DNA of 64,000 nucleotides from Halotalea alkalilenta (GTDB lineage Bacteria > Pseudomonadota > Gammaproteobacteria > Pseudomonadales > Halomonadaceae), in contig NZ_CP015243.1 in assembly GCF_001648175.1 (NCBI RefSeq), positions 3,162,001 to 3,226,000 on the forward strand, in the 5' to 3' direction. Positions within the stretch are counted from its first letter, which is position 1, and each line of letters begins with the position of its first letter. A model generated the notes under the pieces. The model searched no databases. It was not told the origin of the DNA and worked only from the letters and a program-made list of their open reading frames with translations. Below are positions 20,547-28,741 of this stretch, piece by piece. A program made the position numbers and the translations under genes.

Positions 20547-21063
20547 GCCGAGCAGCAGGCCCGCACGTATCGATGCGCGACGAGTTCGATCGCCCCTCTG
20601 TGCGAATCCCTTTGGGTATGCTAATAGTGAGTCGTCCGGTCGCCGGTGCAACCTTGGGCCGAGTGTCAAAGGCCCTTGGGTGCGGCGGCCGGAATTGCGT
20701 CGTGGCAAGCGTGCAGCGAGCCAGGAGTTCGGTCCGGCGAGCGGCGTTGGAGAGGTGATGCGAATCGCTGCGAGCGTGAGCCCGAAGGGGTAGCGCGCAA
20801 GCAAAGGCGGCGTGAACTTTTCCAACCCTTGCTTGGCTGATCGACCCGGCTGAAGGGCCTGTCGTCCCCGATGCGCCACCAGACCACAGTGGCAATCACG
20901 GGAAGCGCCTGGAACTCTAGGGCGGCATCGATCGGTCCGGGCGTTTCCCGATCGTCGACCGCGGTAGCGGTGTCGAATGGGCGAAGCCTCTACGATCGCG
21001 CGCCAAGAGCTTCCAGGTGGATGGGCCGGCACACCGTTCGACACACCGCCTAGGAGGGCCACC
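20547..21063 (+). other. 517-base gene-free region with a long hairpin; candidate structured leader or small RNA
   Basis: No protein-like frame is visible. Between 20636 and 20692 two arms can fold into one long imperfect hairpin: CCGGTCGCC with GGCGGCCGG on the outside, GCAACC with GGGTGC further in, and GGGCC with GGCCC around the loop. A TATGCT hexamer at 20617 could be a -10 box but lacks a good -35. The region reads directly into the gene at 21064, whose ribosome-binding site AGGAGGG lies at its end. Confidence 0.45.
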
Positions 21064-21759
21064 ATGGGCATACCGCTCCCCCAAACCGCCAAGGTCATCG
21101 ATTTCGAAAGCATGCGTGATCGCTTTCGCGCCAGACAGCGGATCATCCGCCTGGCGCCCGAGCACGACGGCCTGGAGATGATCTACCGACTAGCTTCGGA
21201 CAGCGAATCACTCTATGGCATGCCCGTGCTCGCCTGGGCGCTCCAAGACGACGGCCAGATAGTCGGCATGGTGCCCTGGATGGACAAATTGACCCCTTGC
21301 CATACGCTCGATGATCCCGAGCACGGCAGCTTCGTCGGTTTTCGCGACCCCGAGACCCAGGAGCTACTCGAAGGCCCCCCTGAACACAAGATTCACGAGC
21401 TCGAACACGCCTCGCTCTACTTCGACTACGAGTCGACCGACGAGACCACCCTGATCCAGCATCTGCCCGACACCCAGGGCACCCATGCGCTGTGCCTCGA
21501 TGATGAGGACCAGCCCTGGCTGCTCAAGCAGGTGCATGGCTGGAGACTCTATAGCGATGGCGCGATCGAGGCGCTGCTGCTCGATGAAAGCCAGCTGGTC
21601 GACACGCCAGTGCTGCCGGGCGACGACTGCCTGTATCCGGGCAGTAGTCGCCATGCGGCGCTCTACTTCTTCCAGCGCACCATCGCCAATCGGATCAAGC
21701 GCCAGGATCCCGATACCCTCGAGGCGCTGGCGATGATGGTCAACAGCGGCGACGACTGA
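21064..21759 (+). CDS. Conserved-looking hypothetical protein, 231 residues
   Basis: I do not recognise a named domain. The soluble, acidic protein begins MGIPLPQTAKVIDFESMRDR, contains a hydrophobic strand GMPVLAWALQDDGQIVGMVPWMD with a later SFVGF, and ends in a helical stretch after HAALYFFQRTIANRIKRQDP. There is no signal peptide or transmembrane segment. A strong AGGAGGG ribosome-binding site fixes the start. It has a long leader upstream and a GC hairpin downstream, so it is probably a single-gene unit. Base and codon use match the neighbours, which argues for a real resident gene. Confidence 0.8.
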   Translation: MGIPLPQTAKVIDFESMRDRFRARQRIIRLAPEHDGLEMIYRLASDSESLYGMPVLAWALQDDGQIVGMVPWMDKLTPCHTLDDPEHGSFVGFRDPETQELLEGPPEHKIHELEHASLYFDYESTDETTLIQHLPDTQGTHALCLDDEDQPWLLKQVHGWRLYSDGAIEALLLDESQLVDTPVLPGDDCLYPGSSRHAALYFFQRTIANRIKRQDPDTLEALAMMVNSGDD

Positions 21760-21777
21760 AGTTGCGGTGCGGTAAAC

Positions 21778-21807
21778 CAGCGGGCCCGGCGAATGCCGGG
21801 CCCGCTG
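21778..21807. terminator. Strong GC hairpin between the hypothetical gene and tusA
   Basis: CAGCGGGCCCGGC (21778-21790) and GCCGGGCCCGCTG (21795-21807) form a perfect 13-bp stem with a GAAT tetraloop. No clear T-tract follows on either side, so it may act as a bidirectional terminator or protect a 3' end. Confidence 0.6.
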
Positions 21808-21853
21808 CGTATATGGGCTGCGTATGACTGCGGACATAGAGAGCAGCGCGTGC

Positions 21854-22093
21854 TCAGGCAAGCCTCAGCAGGTATTCGAAATGCCCATCCTCTTCGCGCT
21901 GCTCGAGCAGCTGGTGGCCGAGAAAGGCGCAGAACTGCGGAATGTCGCGGGTAGTGGCGGGATCGGTGGCGATCACCCTGAGCAGCTTGCCGCTGCCTAG
22001 GTCACGCACCTTGTTGTGCATCAGCATGATCGGCTCCGGGCAGTAGAGCCCGGAGGTATCAAGCACATCGTCGGCCTCGAACGGCTCGCTCAT
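21854..22093 (-). CDS. tusA: Sulfur carrier protein TusA
   Basis: The 79-residue protein has the SirA/TusA core with the active cysteine in DTSGLYCPEPIMLMHNKVRDL (Cys18 in CPEP). TusA accepts sulfur from IscS and passes it to TusBCD for 2-thiouridine synthesis in tRNA. The start at 22093 is set by homology and length. It follows rlmM by 55 bases in the same direction. Confidence 0.94.
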   Translation of the reverse strand: MSEPFEADDVLDTSGLYCPEPIMLMHNKVRDLGSGKLLRVIATDPATTRDIPQFCAFLGHQLLEQREEDGHFEYLLRLA

Positions 22094-22148
22094 CGAATCT
22101 CCTTGCGCTTCACGCAGATCGTTCACTGAAGATCGAACCGGCCATGCT

Positions 22149-23228
22149 TCAGCGCAGCTCGACAAACACCGTCACTTCTTCGCGGTCGTGGTACAGATGA
22201 CGGCAGTGCAGCCGATAGTCGACCCCTGCGGAATCGAGCTGATCGCGCAGCCTGCCGAGACAGGCGTCGACCTCCTGCCAGCGGCGGTTCATCGGCAGCT
22301 TAAGGTTGAACACCGAGAAGCGGCACCAGCGCTGGGTCAACCAGCGGGACACCATCTCGATCACCCGCGACGGGCGATCAACGATATCGCACACCAGCCA
22401 GTCGAGCGTTCCCGGCGGCGACCACTTGAAGCCATCCTCGCGCAGGTGCTCGACCATGCCGGTGCGCATCAGCGCTTTGTCCATCGGGCCATTGTCGATC
22501 GCATAGACCTGCATGCCGCGCTGGACCAGCTGCCAGGTCCAGCCGCCGGGGGCGGCGCCGAGATCGGCGGCGGTGGAGCCGGGCGCCAGCGCCTCCTCCC
22601 AACGGCTGCGCGGCAGGAACTGATGCCACGCCTCCTCGAGCTTGAGCGTCGAGCGGCTCGGCGCGTGGGGAGGAAACTTGAGCCTCAGTATGCCTCCCGG
22701 GTGCTCGCTGCGATTGCCAGGGAAGCTCAGCCCCAGCTGGACCCTGTCGCCCGCGGTCCAGAACAGGTGCAAGCGACGGGCTCCGGCGCTTCGGCGCAGC
22801 GCCCCCCGCTTGCGGAACAGGCTCTCGAGCGGACGGGCCAGGGCTTTTCCCAGCCCGGCGAGCGCCTTGCCGTCGTTGGTGTCAGGGGCTTCGAACATCA
22901 GCGACTCGAAGCTCCAGCCGCTGGCCACTACCTGGGCGACGATCGGTGAGATCCTGTCGTCACGCGAAAGCGTCTCGAGCGGCGGCAACGCGACCAGCGA
23001 CTGGCGGGCGAACACCGTCGCCTCGAGCGGCAGGCTGCGCTGCAGCGGATTGACCGGCGAGCCGTCGACGCTGACCGCACGCACATGGCCCGCCCCCGGC
23101 TCGGCGGCATAGCGTAGCGGCGCCTCGCCCAAGCGATCGGCAAGCTCGGCGGCAAGATCCGACTCGAAGCCGGGTCGGCAATAGAGCAGCCATTCACTGG
23201 CCACCAAGGGGGGAACTTGGTCTTGCAT
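22149..23228 (-). CDS. rlmM: 23S rRNA C2498 2'-O-methyltransferase RlmM
   Basis: The 359-residue protein has an N-terminal THUMP-like region (WLLYCRPGFESDLAAEL) and a Rossmann methyltransferase domain with the SAM motif AADLGAAPGGWTWQL. The DWLVCDIVDRP strand and the NLKLPMNRRW segment provide K-D-K-type catalytic residues. It methylates ribose of C2498 in the peptidyl-transferase loop. The ATG at 23228 is taken because it gives the usual family length. Confidence 0.95.
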   Translation of the reverse strand: MQDQVPPLVASEWLLYCRPGFESDLAAELADRLGEAPLRYAAEPGAGHVRAVSVDGSPVNPLQRSLPLEATVFARQSLVALPPLETLSRDDRISPIVAQVVASGWSFESLMFEAPDTNDGKALAGLGKALARPLESLFRKRGALRRSAGARRLHLFWTAGDRVQLGLSFPGNRSEHPGGILRLKFPPHAPSRSTLKLEEAWHQFLPRSRWEEALAPGSTAADLGAAPGGWTWQLVQRGMQVYAIDNGPMDKALMRTGMVEHLREDGFKWSPPGTLDWLVCDIVDRPSRVIEMVSRWLTQRWCRFSVFNLKLPMNRRWQEVDACLGRLRDQLDSAGVDYRLHCRHLYHDREEVTVFVELR

Positions 23229-23350
23229 CGAAGGGACACTTGTGCAGCGAAAAGAAGCGGCGGTATCGATACCGCCATGTTCGAGCAAGGCAGTGTAGCC
23301 GATCGGCCGAGCTCCTCACAGCCAAGCGATCGGCCACCGCCCGGATGCAA

Positions 23351-23380
23351 CGAGGCCCCGATGTCTCCATCGGGGCCTCG
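23351..23380 (-). terminator. Hairpin terminator of the DUF4168 gene
   Basis: CGAGGCCCCGATG and CATCGGGGCCTCG (23351-23380) form a perfect 13-bp stem around a 4-base loop, about 95 bases downstream of the minus-strand gene ending at 23475. Only a short TTG follows, so termination efficiency is uncertain. Confidence 0.6.
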
Positions 23381-23474
23381 TACAGCGACTCGCGGCTATC
23401 GCGCCGCACCCGGCGCGAGGCCGGCCATCATCGCTGTCTCGACTACGCAGTCGATCTCGCTGCGCGGCTGACGC

Positions 23475-23867
23475 TTACTGCTCCTGCACCATGGCCTGGA
23501 CGCGCTGAAGCAGTTCCGGATCCTGCTGGATGGCCTGGCCGATCTGGTTGAATTCCTCGACCTGGAGGCCGCTGTCCTGGACAGCCTGAACCATTTTTTC
23601 GTTGGCCTCTTCGCGAACCTGGCGGACCTGGTCCTCATCGCTGCCCGCGGACTGCAAGCGATCGGTATAGCTCTGCGAGATCGAGGCGATCTCCTGAGAA
23701 GCGGAAGCGAAGTCCTGCAGCTGCTGATCGCTGAAGTTCTGCTGTGCGGGAGCGGACTGGGCCGCGGCACCGCTCTGCGGGGCCGCCTCCTGGGCGAAGA
23801 CCGCGGGAGCGGCGACTGCACCAGTGGTGAGCAGGGTTGCTGAGATGATGGCGGTGGTCCGTTTCAT
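23475..23867 (-). CDS. Secreted DUF4168 protein
   Basis: The 130-residue protein has a clear Sec signal peptide (MKRTTAIISATLLTTGAVAAPAVFA, cleavage after about residue 25). A Gln/Ala-rich linker and a helical domain follow, with QNFSDQQLQDFASASQEIASISQSY and VEEFNQIGQAIQQDPELLQRVQAMV, the repeat pattern of DUF4168. It is predicted periplasmic, with unknown function. The start has an excellent GGAGGA site. A terminator hairpin follows, so it is likely transcribed alone. Confidence 0.87.
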   Translation of the reverse strand: MKRTTAIISATLLTTGAVAAPAVFAQEAAPQSGAAAQSAPAQQNFSDQQLQDFASASQEIASISQSYTDRLQSAGSDEDQVRQVREEANEKMVQAVQDSGLQVEEFNQIGQAIQQDPELLQRVQAMVQEQ

Positions 23868-24227
23868 TACATCCTCCGGGAGTTTCACTTTAGCTGCTTG
23901 CCATGAGTACGACGGCAGTCGCGCACATGAGTTCCCCATTCACAGTGATTTTCCTCGTTTCTTTTGCGCGAAAATCCACACCGTGACGCCCTATCACTGC
24001 TGGTGACCCGAGTCCTTTTCAACCCCATAGCGAAAAAAAGACCCCGGAAACGTAACAGGGAGTTATCACCACCGACATGAGTCACTACTTCACCACCCGC
24101 CCTTACAAGGACTCACATTTCAGCTGTCGAAACTGACCAATCGTCCGCGCTCACGCGAGCCGGCCGCGAGTGATAAACTGCCGCCCGCCACCGCTCTCGT
24201 CCGACCTCGCGAAAGGAGACCTCCGCC
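23868..24227. other. 360-base divergent spacer between the DUF4168 gene and pyrB
   Basis: No gene is seen. The sequence is AT-richer than average between about 23940 and 24060 and must contain the promoters of both divergent genes. I could not identify confident -35/-10 pairs or a pyrimidine attenuator. Confidence 0.5.
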
Positions 24228-25259
24228 ATGACTCCCCATCTGCTTTCCGTCGATCAGCTCGATCGCGATGCGATCGATGAACTCTTTGCCATCGCCCAGC
24301 GGATGGAACCGATCGCCCGACGGCGCAAGATCTGCCGTGTACTCGAAGGGGCGGTACTGGGCAATCTGTTCTTCGAGGCCAGCACCCGCACTCGAATCAG
24401 TTTCAACGTCGCCTTCTGCCGCCTTGGCGGCTCGGTCTGCGACACCACCGGCTTCACCTTCTCGTCGATGGCCAAGGGCGAATCGCTGACCGATACCAGC
24501 CGGGTACTCGGCGGCTATTGCGACGCCCTGGTGATGCGCCACCCGGACCTCGGCTCGGTGGCCGAGTTCGCCAGCGCCGTCAACGTGCCGGTGATCAACG
24601 GCGGCGACGGTCCCGGTGAACACCCGAGCCAGGCGCTGCTCGATCTCTACACCATCGAGCGCGAGTTCGAGCGTGTCCAGCGACCGTTGGCCGGCGCGCA
24701 CATCCTGATGACCGGCGATCTCAAGTACGGACGCACCGTGCACTCGCTGATCAAGCTGCTCTCGCTGCACGAGCCGATGCACATCACCCTGGTCGCACCG
24801 ACCGGGCTCGAGATGCCGACCCCGCTGCTGGATCTGGTGGCCGATCGCGGTCATCGCCTCGAGCTTCGCGACAGCCTCGACGAGGTGTTCGAACCGATCG
24901 ACGTGATCTACGCGACACGTATCCAGAAAGAACGCTTCACCGAAGAGATGATCGAGAGTTTCAAGGGCATCTCCGATGAGTTCATCGTCAATCGCGCCTT
25001 CCTCGATCGTCGCTGCACCCCCAGTACCATCGTCATGCATCCGCTGCCACGCGATGGACGGCCCGGTGCCAACGACCTCAGCACCGATCTCAACGGCGAC
25101 CCGCGCCTGGCGATCTTCCGCCAGACCGACAATGGTATCCCGGTGCGGATGGCGATCTTCGCCAAGCTGATGGGAATCGAATCCGACTTCGACCGCGAGC
25201 TGCGCGATGTCGGCTGGCGGGTCCCCGAGGCCATCGGCGTGGACGACGCTCGGTTCTGA
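24228..25259 (+). CDS. pyrB: Aspartate carbamoyltransferase
   Basis: PyrB joins carbamoyl phosphate and aspartate in the first committed step of pyrimidine synthesis. The 343-residue protein has the carbamoyl-phosphate motif FFEASTRTRISF, the HP..GEHPSQALLDLYTI segment, MTGDLKYGRTVHSL and HPLPRDGR. These are aspartate- rather than ornithine-type features (no FLHCLP motif). It belongs to the longer form of about 340 residues and carries a C-terminal extension. GAAAGGAG precedes the start. No pyrI or pyrC-like partner is adjacent. Confidence 0.9.
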   Translation: MTPHLLSVDQLDRDAIDELFAIAQRMEPIARRRKICRVLEGAVLGNLFFEASTRTRISFNVAFCRLGGSVCDTTGFTFSSMAKGESLTDTSRVLGGYCDALVMRHPDLGSVAEFASAVNVPVINGGDGPGEHPSQALLDLYTIEREFERVQRPLAGAHILMTGDLKYGRTVHSLIKLLSLHEPMHITLVAPTGLEMPTPLLDLVADRGHRLELRDSLDEVFEPIDVIYATRIQKERFTEEMIESFKGISDEFIVNRAFLDRRCTPSTIVMHPLPRDGRPGANDLSTDLNGDPRLAIFRQTDNGIPVRMAIFAKLMGIESDFDRELRDVGWRVPEAIGVDDARF

Positions 25260-25315
25260 CTCACAGGCCCGCCTGCCATGGCGGGTCTCCGTTTCCTCGG
25301 CCTTGAGAACCTTGC

Positions 25316-26095
25316 ATGGAACTGGCCCTCGACTGGCAACTGATCCTACTGCTCGGCGGCGTCGCGCTGGTCGCCGGCTTCATCGACACACTCGCCGGCG
25401 GCGGCGGGCTGATCACCGTGCCCACGCTGATGCTCGTCCAGATACCACCGATCAACGCGATCGCCACCAACAAGCTGCAGGGCAGCTTCGGCACGCTGAT
25501 CTCCACCCTGACCTTGTGGCGACGCGGGCACATCGATCCCGCCAAGCTCAAGCGCCCGTTCATCTGGTCGCTGGCGGGTTCGGCGATAGGCGCGGTGCTG
25601 GTGCAGTGGGTCGACGCCAGCGCCTTGGAGATCCTGGTGCCGGTGGTGCTCACGCTGATCGCACTCTACTTCCTGCTCGCCCCCGGCGCCGGCAGTATCG
25701 AGCGCAAGCCGCGCATCGGCGAGCGCCTGCATCGGCGACTGGTGATCCCGCTGATCGGCTTCTACGACGGCTTCTTCGGCCCTGGCACCGGCTCGTTCTT
25801 TTCACTCTCCGAAGTCGCCCTGCGCGGGCGTGACCTGGTCACCGCCACCGCCACCGCCAAGGCGCTCAACCTCGCCAGCAACCTGGCCTCGCTTGTGATC
25901 TTCATCCTCGGCGGCAAGGTGCTATGGCTGGTCGGCGCCGTCATGGTGGTCGGCCAGTTCGTCGGTGCCTACCTCGGTGCCCGCGCCGTGGTCTCCGGCG
26001 GCGCGCGGCTGATCCGCCCGGTGATCGTCCTGGTCTGCCTCGCCATGCTCGGCCGCTACGCCTGGCAGAACGGTCTGCTACCGCCCTGGTTCTAG
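25316..26095 (+). CDS. TSUP family (TauE/SafE) membrane permease
   Basis: The 259-residue protein has about eight hydrophobic helices, with the TSUP repeat signature in GFIDTLAGGGGLITVPTLML and again in GFYDGFFGPGTGSFF. Members export sulfite, sulfoacetate or related anions; YfcA of E. coli is the closest layout. It follows pyrB by 56 bases, with a weak hairpin (25266-25288) between them, so co-transcription is possible but the functions look unrelated. The substrate is unknown. Confidence 0.9.
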   Translation: MELALDWQLILLLGGVALVAGFIDTLAGGGGLITVPTLMLVQIPPINAIATNKLQGSFGTLISTLTLWRRGHIDPAKLKRPFIWSLAGSAIGAVLVQWVDASALEILVPVVLTLIALYFLLAPGAGSIERKPRIGERLHRRLVIPLIGFYDGFFGPGTGSFFSLSEVALRGRDLVTATATAKALNLASNLASLVIFILGGKVLWLVGAVMVVGQFVGAYLGARAVVSGGARLIRPVIVLVCLAMLGRYAWQNGLLPPWF

Positions 26096-26304
26096 GTCCT
26101 GTTGGCATCACTGCCATACTCAACGCAGCGAGTCGCTCTTGATCGGGCTGAGCGCTGCGACATCTCTCCTGGCCTATCCGCAAGGTCCCTATGGATAAGC
26201 GTGCGGTATCCAGACCAAAGCCAAAACAACCATGGTTAATTTATTTTATTTTGGTTTAAATGGGCTCTCTACAGTCAAATCATCATGCCAAGGAGCCTTT
26301 GAAG
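26096..26304 (+). promoter_or_regulatory. AT-rich leader of the PNPOx-like gene with a palindrome
   Basis: Bases 26205-26275 are strikingly AT-rich for this genome and contain the perfect palindrome AACCATGGTT (26228-26237), followed by a TTATTTTATTTT run. This looks like a promoter/operator region. I cannot name the regulator. Confidence 0.4.
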
Positions 26305-26709
26305 ATGCCCACGCTCGACCACGCAATGAAGCACATGCTCGCCACCCAGCTGCCAATTCAATCGACCGTGTCCCGGGAGGGCCTACCCGACATCGGACCA
26401 AAGCGCTCGCTGCGGATATATGACGACCACACACTGATCTACAACGAGAATACGGGAGGGCAAACACTGGAGAATTTGCGCCATGGCTCGCGCATCGCGG
26501 TAGCCGTGATCGACCGGGCAGCGCTGGATGGCTATCGCTTCATCGGTCAGGCCGAAATATACGACAGCGGAGCGCCTTACGACCACGCGCTCGCTTTCGC
26601 TGCAATGGCAGGAATGAAAAAGCCCAAGTTCGCGGTGCTGATCCGTATCGAACAAATTCATACCCTGCGCTCGGGACCCGACGCGGGCAAGCTGCTCCAG
26701 GCCGGCTGA
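26305..26709 (+). CDS. Pyridoxamine-5'-phosphate-oxidase-like (FMN-binding split barrel) protein
   Basis: The 134-residue protein shows the split-barrel pattern of PNPOx-like FMN proteins: STVSREGLPDIGPKRSLRIYDDHTLIYNENTGGQTLENLRHGSRIAVAVIDRAALDGYRFIGQAEIY. It lacks the C-terminal substrate region of true PdxH. Such proteins bind FMN, F420 or heme and serve as small oxidoreductases. AAGGAG lies nine bases before the start. It is single, with a palindromic AT-rich region upstream. The substrate is unknown. Confidence 0.85.
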   Translation: MPTLDHAMKHMLATQLPIQSTVSREGLPDIGPKRSLRIYDDHTLIYNENTGGQTLENLRHGSRIAVAVIDRAALDGYRFIGQAEIYDSGAPYDHALAFAAMAGMKKPKFAVLIRIEQIHTLRSGPDAGKLLQAG

Positions 26710-26919
26710 GCAGAACTAGCCCGATCGTACCTAACCTGAACGAGCGACATGGGGAGGCGTCATCCACAGTGAAAAGCCACGCCTCCCCTTTCCTCAGCTC
26801 TTTCCCCAACCCTATCAGCAGCGGATGCCCAAAAGACAAGCAGGCATGCGCCGAGCCACACCTTCACCCATCTCGGGTCTTGATCGCCCATGCCGAGCAG
26901 AACGAGGGATCCCCCTGAC

Positions 26920-27645
26920 TCAAGCGGCCCATTCACGCGCGGTGCGCCAGACGCACATCGCGACGAAGTAGACCGAGGTCGCACCCCACCCCCATAGCGC
27001 CCAGCTGGCGTGCACCGGGCTCGACAGCACAAGCGAAGTGGCGCAGACGCACCAGAGCAGGGTGACGGCGATGTTGAGCGGCATGAACTGGCGCACCCGG
27101 AACGGGTGCAGGAACTTCATCCGGGTCAGGGTCAGCGCGGCGAGCACCACGATGATCGCGAAAGTAACGAAGGGCGGGAAGTCGAGGATGTAGAAGTAGG
27201 CAGCGATGATGTTCCAGGCGGCGGGAAAACCGACGAAGTAGTTATCCTGGCTCTTCATATTGACGTTGCAGAAGCAGAACATCGACGAGAGCAGGATGAT
27301 CACCACCGAGAACAGCTCGAGATAGGCCGGCAGCGGCACGAAGTAGTAGATGAAGATCGCCGGGATGAACGCCCAGGTGAGGTAGTCGATCACCATGTCG
27401 AGGGTCGAGCCATCGAAATGCGGCAGCACTGTCTTGACCTCGTACTTCCTCGCCAGCGTACCATCCAGGCCGTCGACCATCATCGCGGCACCCAGCCACA
27501 GCAGGCAGGCAACCGGGTTGCCGTCGACCAGCGCGAGCAGCGCCATCATCCCCAGCACCACCCCGCTGGCGGTGATCGCATGCACGCTCCAGGCTTTCCA
27601 GATCGAGACGCGGGACCCGGTGTCGGGAGAAAGGGATTGAGTCAC
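26920..27645 (-). CDS. pcs: Phosphatidylcholine synthase
   Basis: Pcs condenses CDP-diacylglycerol with choline to phosphatidylcholine in the inner membrane. The protein of about 241 residues has seven to eight hydrophobic helices and the CDP-alcohol phosphotransferase motif in the Pcs-specific form: DGLDGTLARKYEV then FDGSTLDMVIDY, with 12 rather than 8 residues between AR and G. The start is GTG at 27645, with AGGAG five bases upstream. A GTG at 27651 overlaps that site and is less likely; the long open frame upstream is not coding. Pcs is an uncommon enzyme in gammaproteobacteria. It is followed by no choline gene here. Confidence 0.88.
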   Translation of the reverse strand: MTQSLSPDTGSRVSIWKAWSVHAITASGVVLGMMALLALVDGNPVACLLWLGAAMMVDGLDGTLARKYEVKTVLPHFDGSTLDMVIDYLTWAFIPAIFIYYFVPLPAYLELFSVVIILLSSMFCFCNVNMKSQDNYFVGFPAAWNIIAAYFYILDFPPFVTFAIIVVLAALTLTRMKFLHPFRVRQFMPLNIAVTLLWCVCATSLVLSSPVHASWALWGWGATSVYFVAMCVWRTAREWAA

Positions 27646-27770
27646 GTTCACTCCTGTGGAGGCGCCTTGCCCCCTTTGGTTTGGTCTGCGCGAGCGCGGC
27701 GAACGCTTGCACTGGGCGCGCACGCTACTACAGGTCGATGGCGAGAGGGAAATCCGATACCGGGCCACCA

Positions 27771-28502
27771 TCATTGCAGACGTTGAAGATAGCCTACCCC
27801 ACCGAGCTGGCGCATCTGCCTCTCCACCCATTGGATGCGCTGGGCCACGCGGGCGTTCGGTCGCAGCGGGTCCCATACCCTTGGCGCCGGCAGCACCGCC
27901 GCCAGCCGCGCGGCCTGCCCGGCGCCAAGCTCGGCGGCGCCGACCCCGAAGTAGTGCCTGGCCGCGGCTTCGGCACCGAACACTCCGACATCCCATTCAG
28001 CGAGGTTAAGGTAGACCTCGAGAATTCGCTGCTTCGGCCACAGGAACTCGATCAGCAGGGTGAACCAGACCTCGATCGCCTTGCGTGACCAGCTCGAGCT
28101 GCTCCAAAGCCACAGGTTCTTGGCGGTCTGCTGGCTTATCGTACTGGCGCCGCGCAGCGAGCCCCCGCTGCGCCAGGCGCTCAGCGCCTGCTGGATCTGC
28201 TGCTGGTCGAAACCATGATGAGCGGGAAACCGCTGGTCCTCGGCGGCGATCACCGCAAGCTTGAGCTGCGGGGAAATATCGGCGTAGTCGACCCAGCGAT
28301 AATCGTAGCCCGGCGCGCGCCCCTCGCTGAGCGCCTGCAGTTCGCGCTCGATCATCACCGAAGATACCGGCACCGGCAGCCATCGAAAAAGCAGCACGGA
28401 AAGCACCGAGAGCATCACGAACCCAGCCGAGAGCCCTACGACCCAACGTCCCAGCCTTGCGACGAGGGAGGACGAGCGCGTACGGCGGATGGCTCTGGGC
28501 AT
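27771..28502 (-). CDS. mtgA: Monofunctional peptidoglycan transglycosylase MtgA
   Basis: MtgA polymerises lipid II into glycan strands. The 243-residue protein has one N-terminal membrane anchor (about residues 18-42) and a GT51 domain with the motifs AAEDQRFPAHHGFD (catalytic Glu), RGASTISQQTAKNLWLW, RKAIEVWFTLLIEFLWPKQRILEVYLN and FGAEAAARHYFG. Length equals E. coli MtgA. It lacks a transpeptidase domain. It is 125 bases upstream of pcs on the same strand. Confidence 0.96.
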   Translation of the reverse strand: MPRAIRRTRSSSLVARLGRWVVGLSAGFVMLSVLSVLLFRWLPVPVSSVMIERELQALSEGRAPGYDYRWVDYADISPQLKLAVIAAEDQRFPAHHGFDQQQIQQALSAWRSGGSLRGASTISQQTAKNLWLWSSSSWSRKAIEVWFTLLIEFLWPKQRILEVYLNLAEWDVGVFGAEAAARHYFGVGAAELGAGQAARLAAVLPAPRVWDPLRPNARVAQRIQWVERQMRQLGGVGYLQRLQ

Positions 28503-28741
28503 CGAGTTCTCGGCAAGTCGAAGGGGCGGGAGGTGCGATTATAGCCGTTAGGCCCGGGAGTGTTCACGCTGAAGGCGCAATTCGAAACCCGCTCGCCCTA
28601 ACCGCGCCTCCCCACTGGAAAACCGTTTCTCCCGAGGGGAGCGCGAAACGACACCGTGAGACCAGGCCTCAGCGCCGGGGCTCAGGCCGCTTTGGGCAAT
28701 CTGCCTGGCTGGTGGCCGACCTGGCTCAGCGGCGCCTCAAC

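Noticed and set aside
20547..21063. Known structured RNAs (RNase P, tmRNA, 6S RNA, SRP RNA) in the empty region
   Set aside because: None of the conserved core sequences I know for these RNAs is visible.
24228..25259. Ornithine carbamoyltransferase (argF) as an alternative for pyrB
   Set aside because: The MTGDLKYGRTVHSL and HPLPRDGR regions are aspartate-type; the FLHCLP motif of ornithine enzymes is absent.
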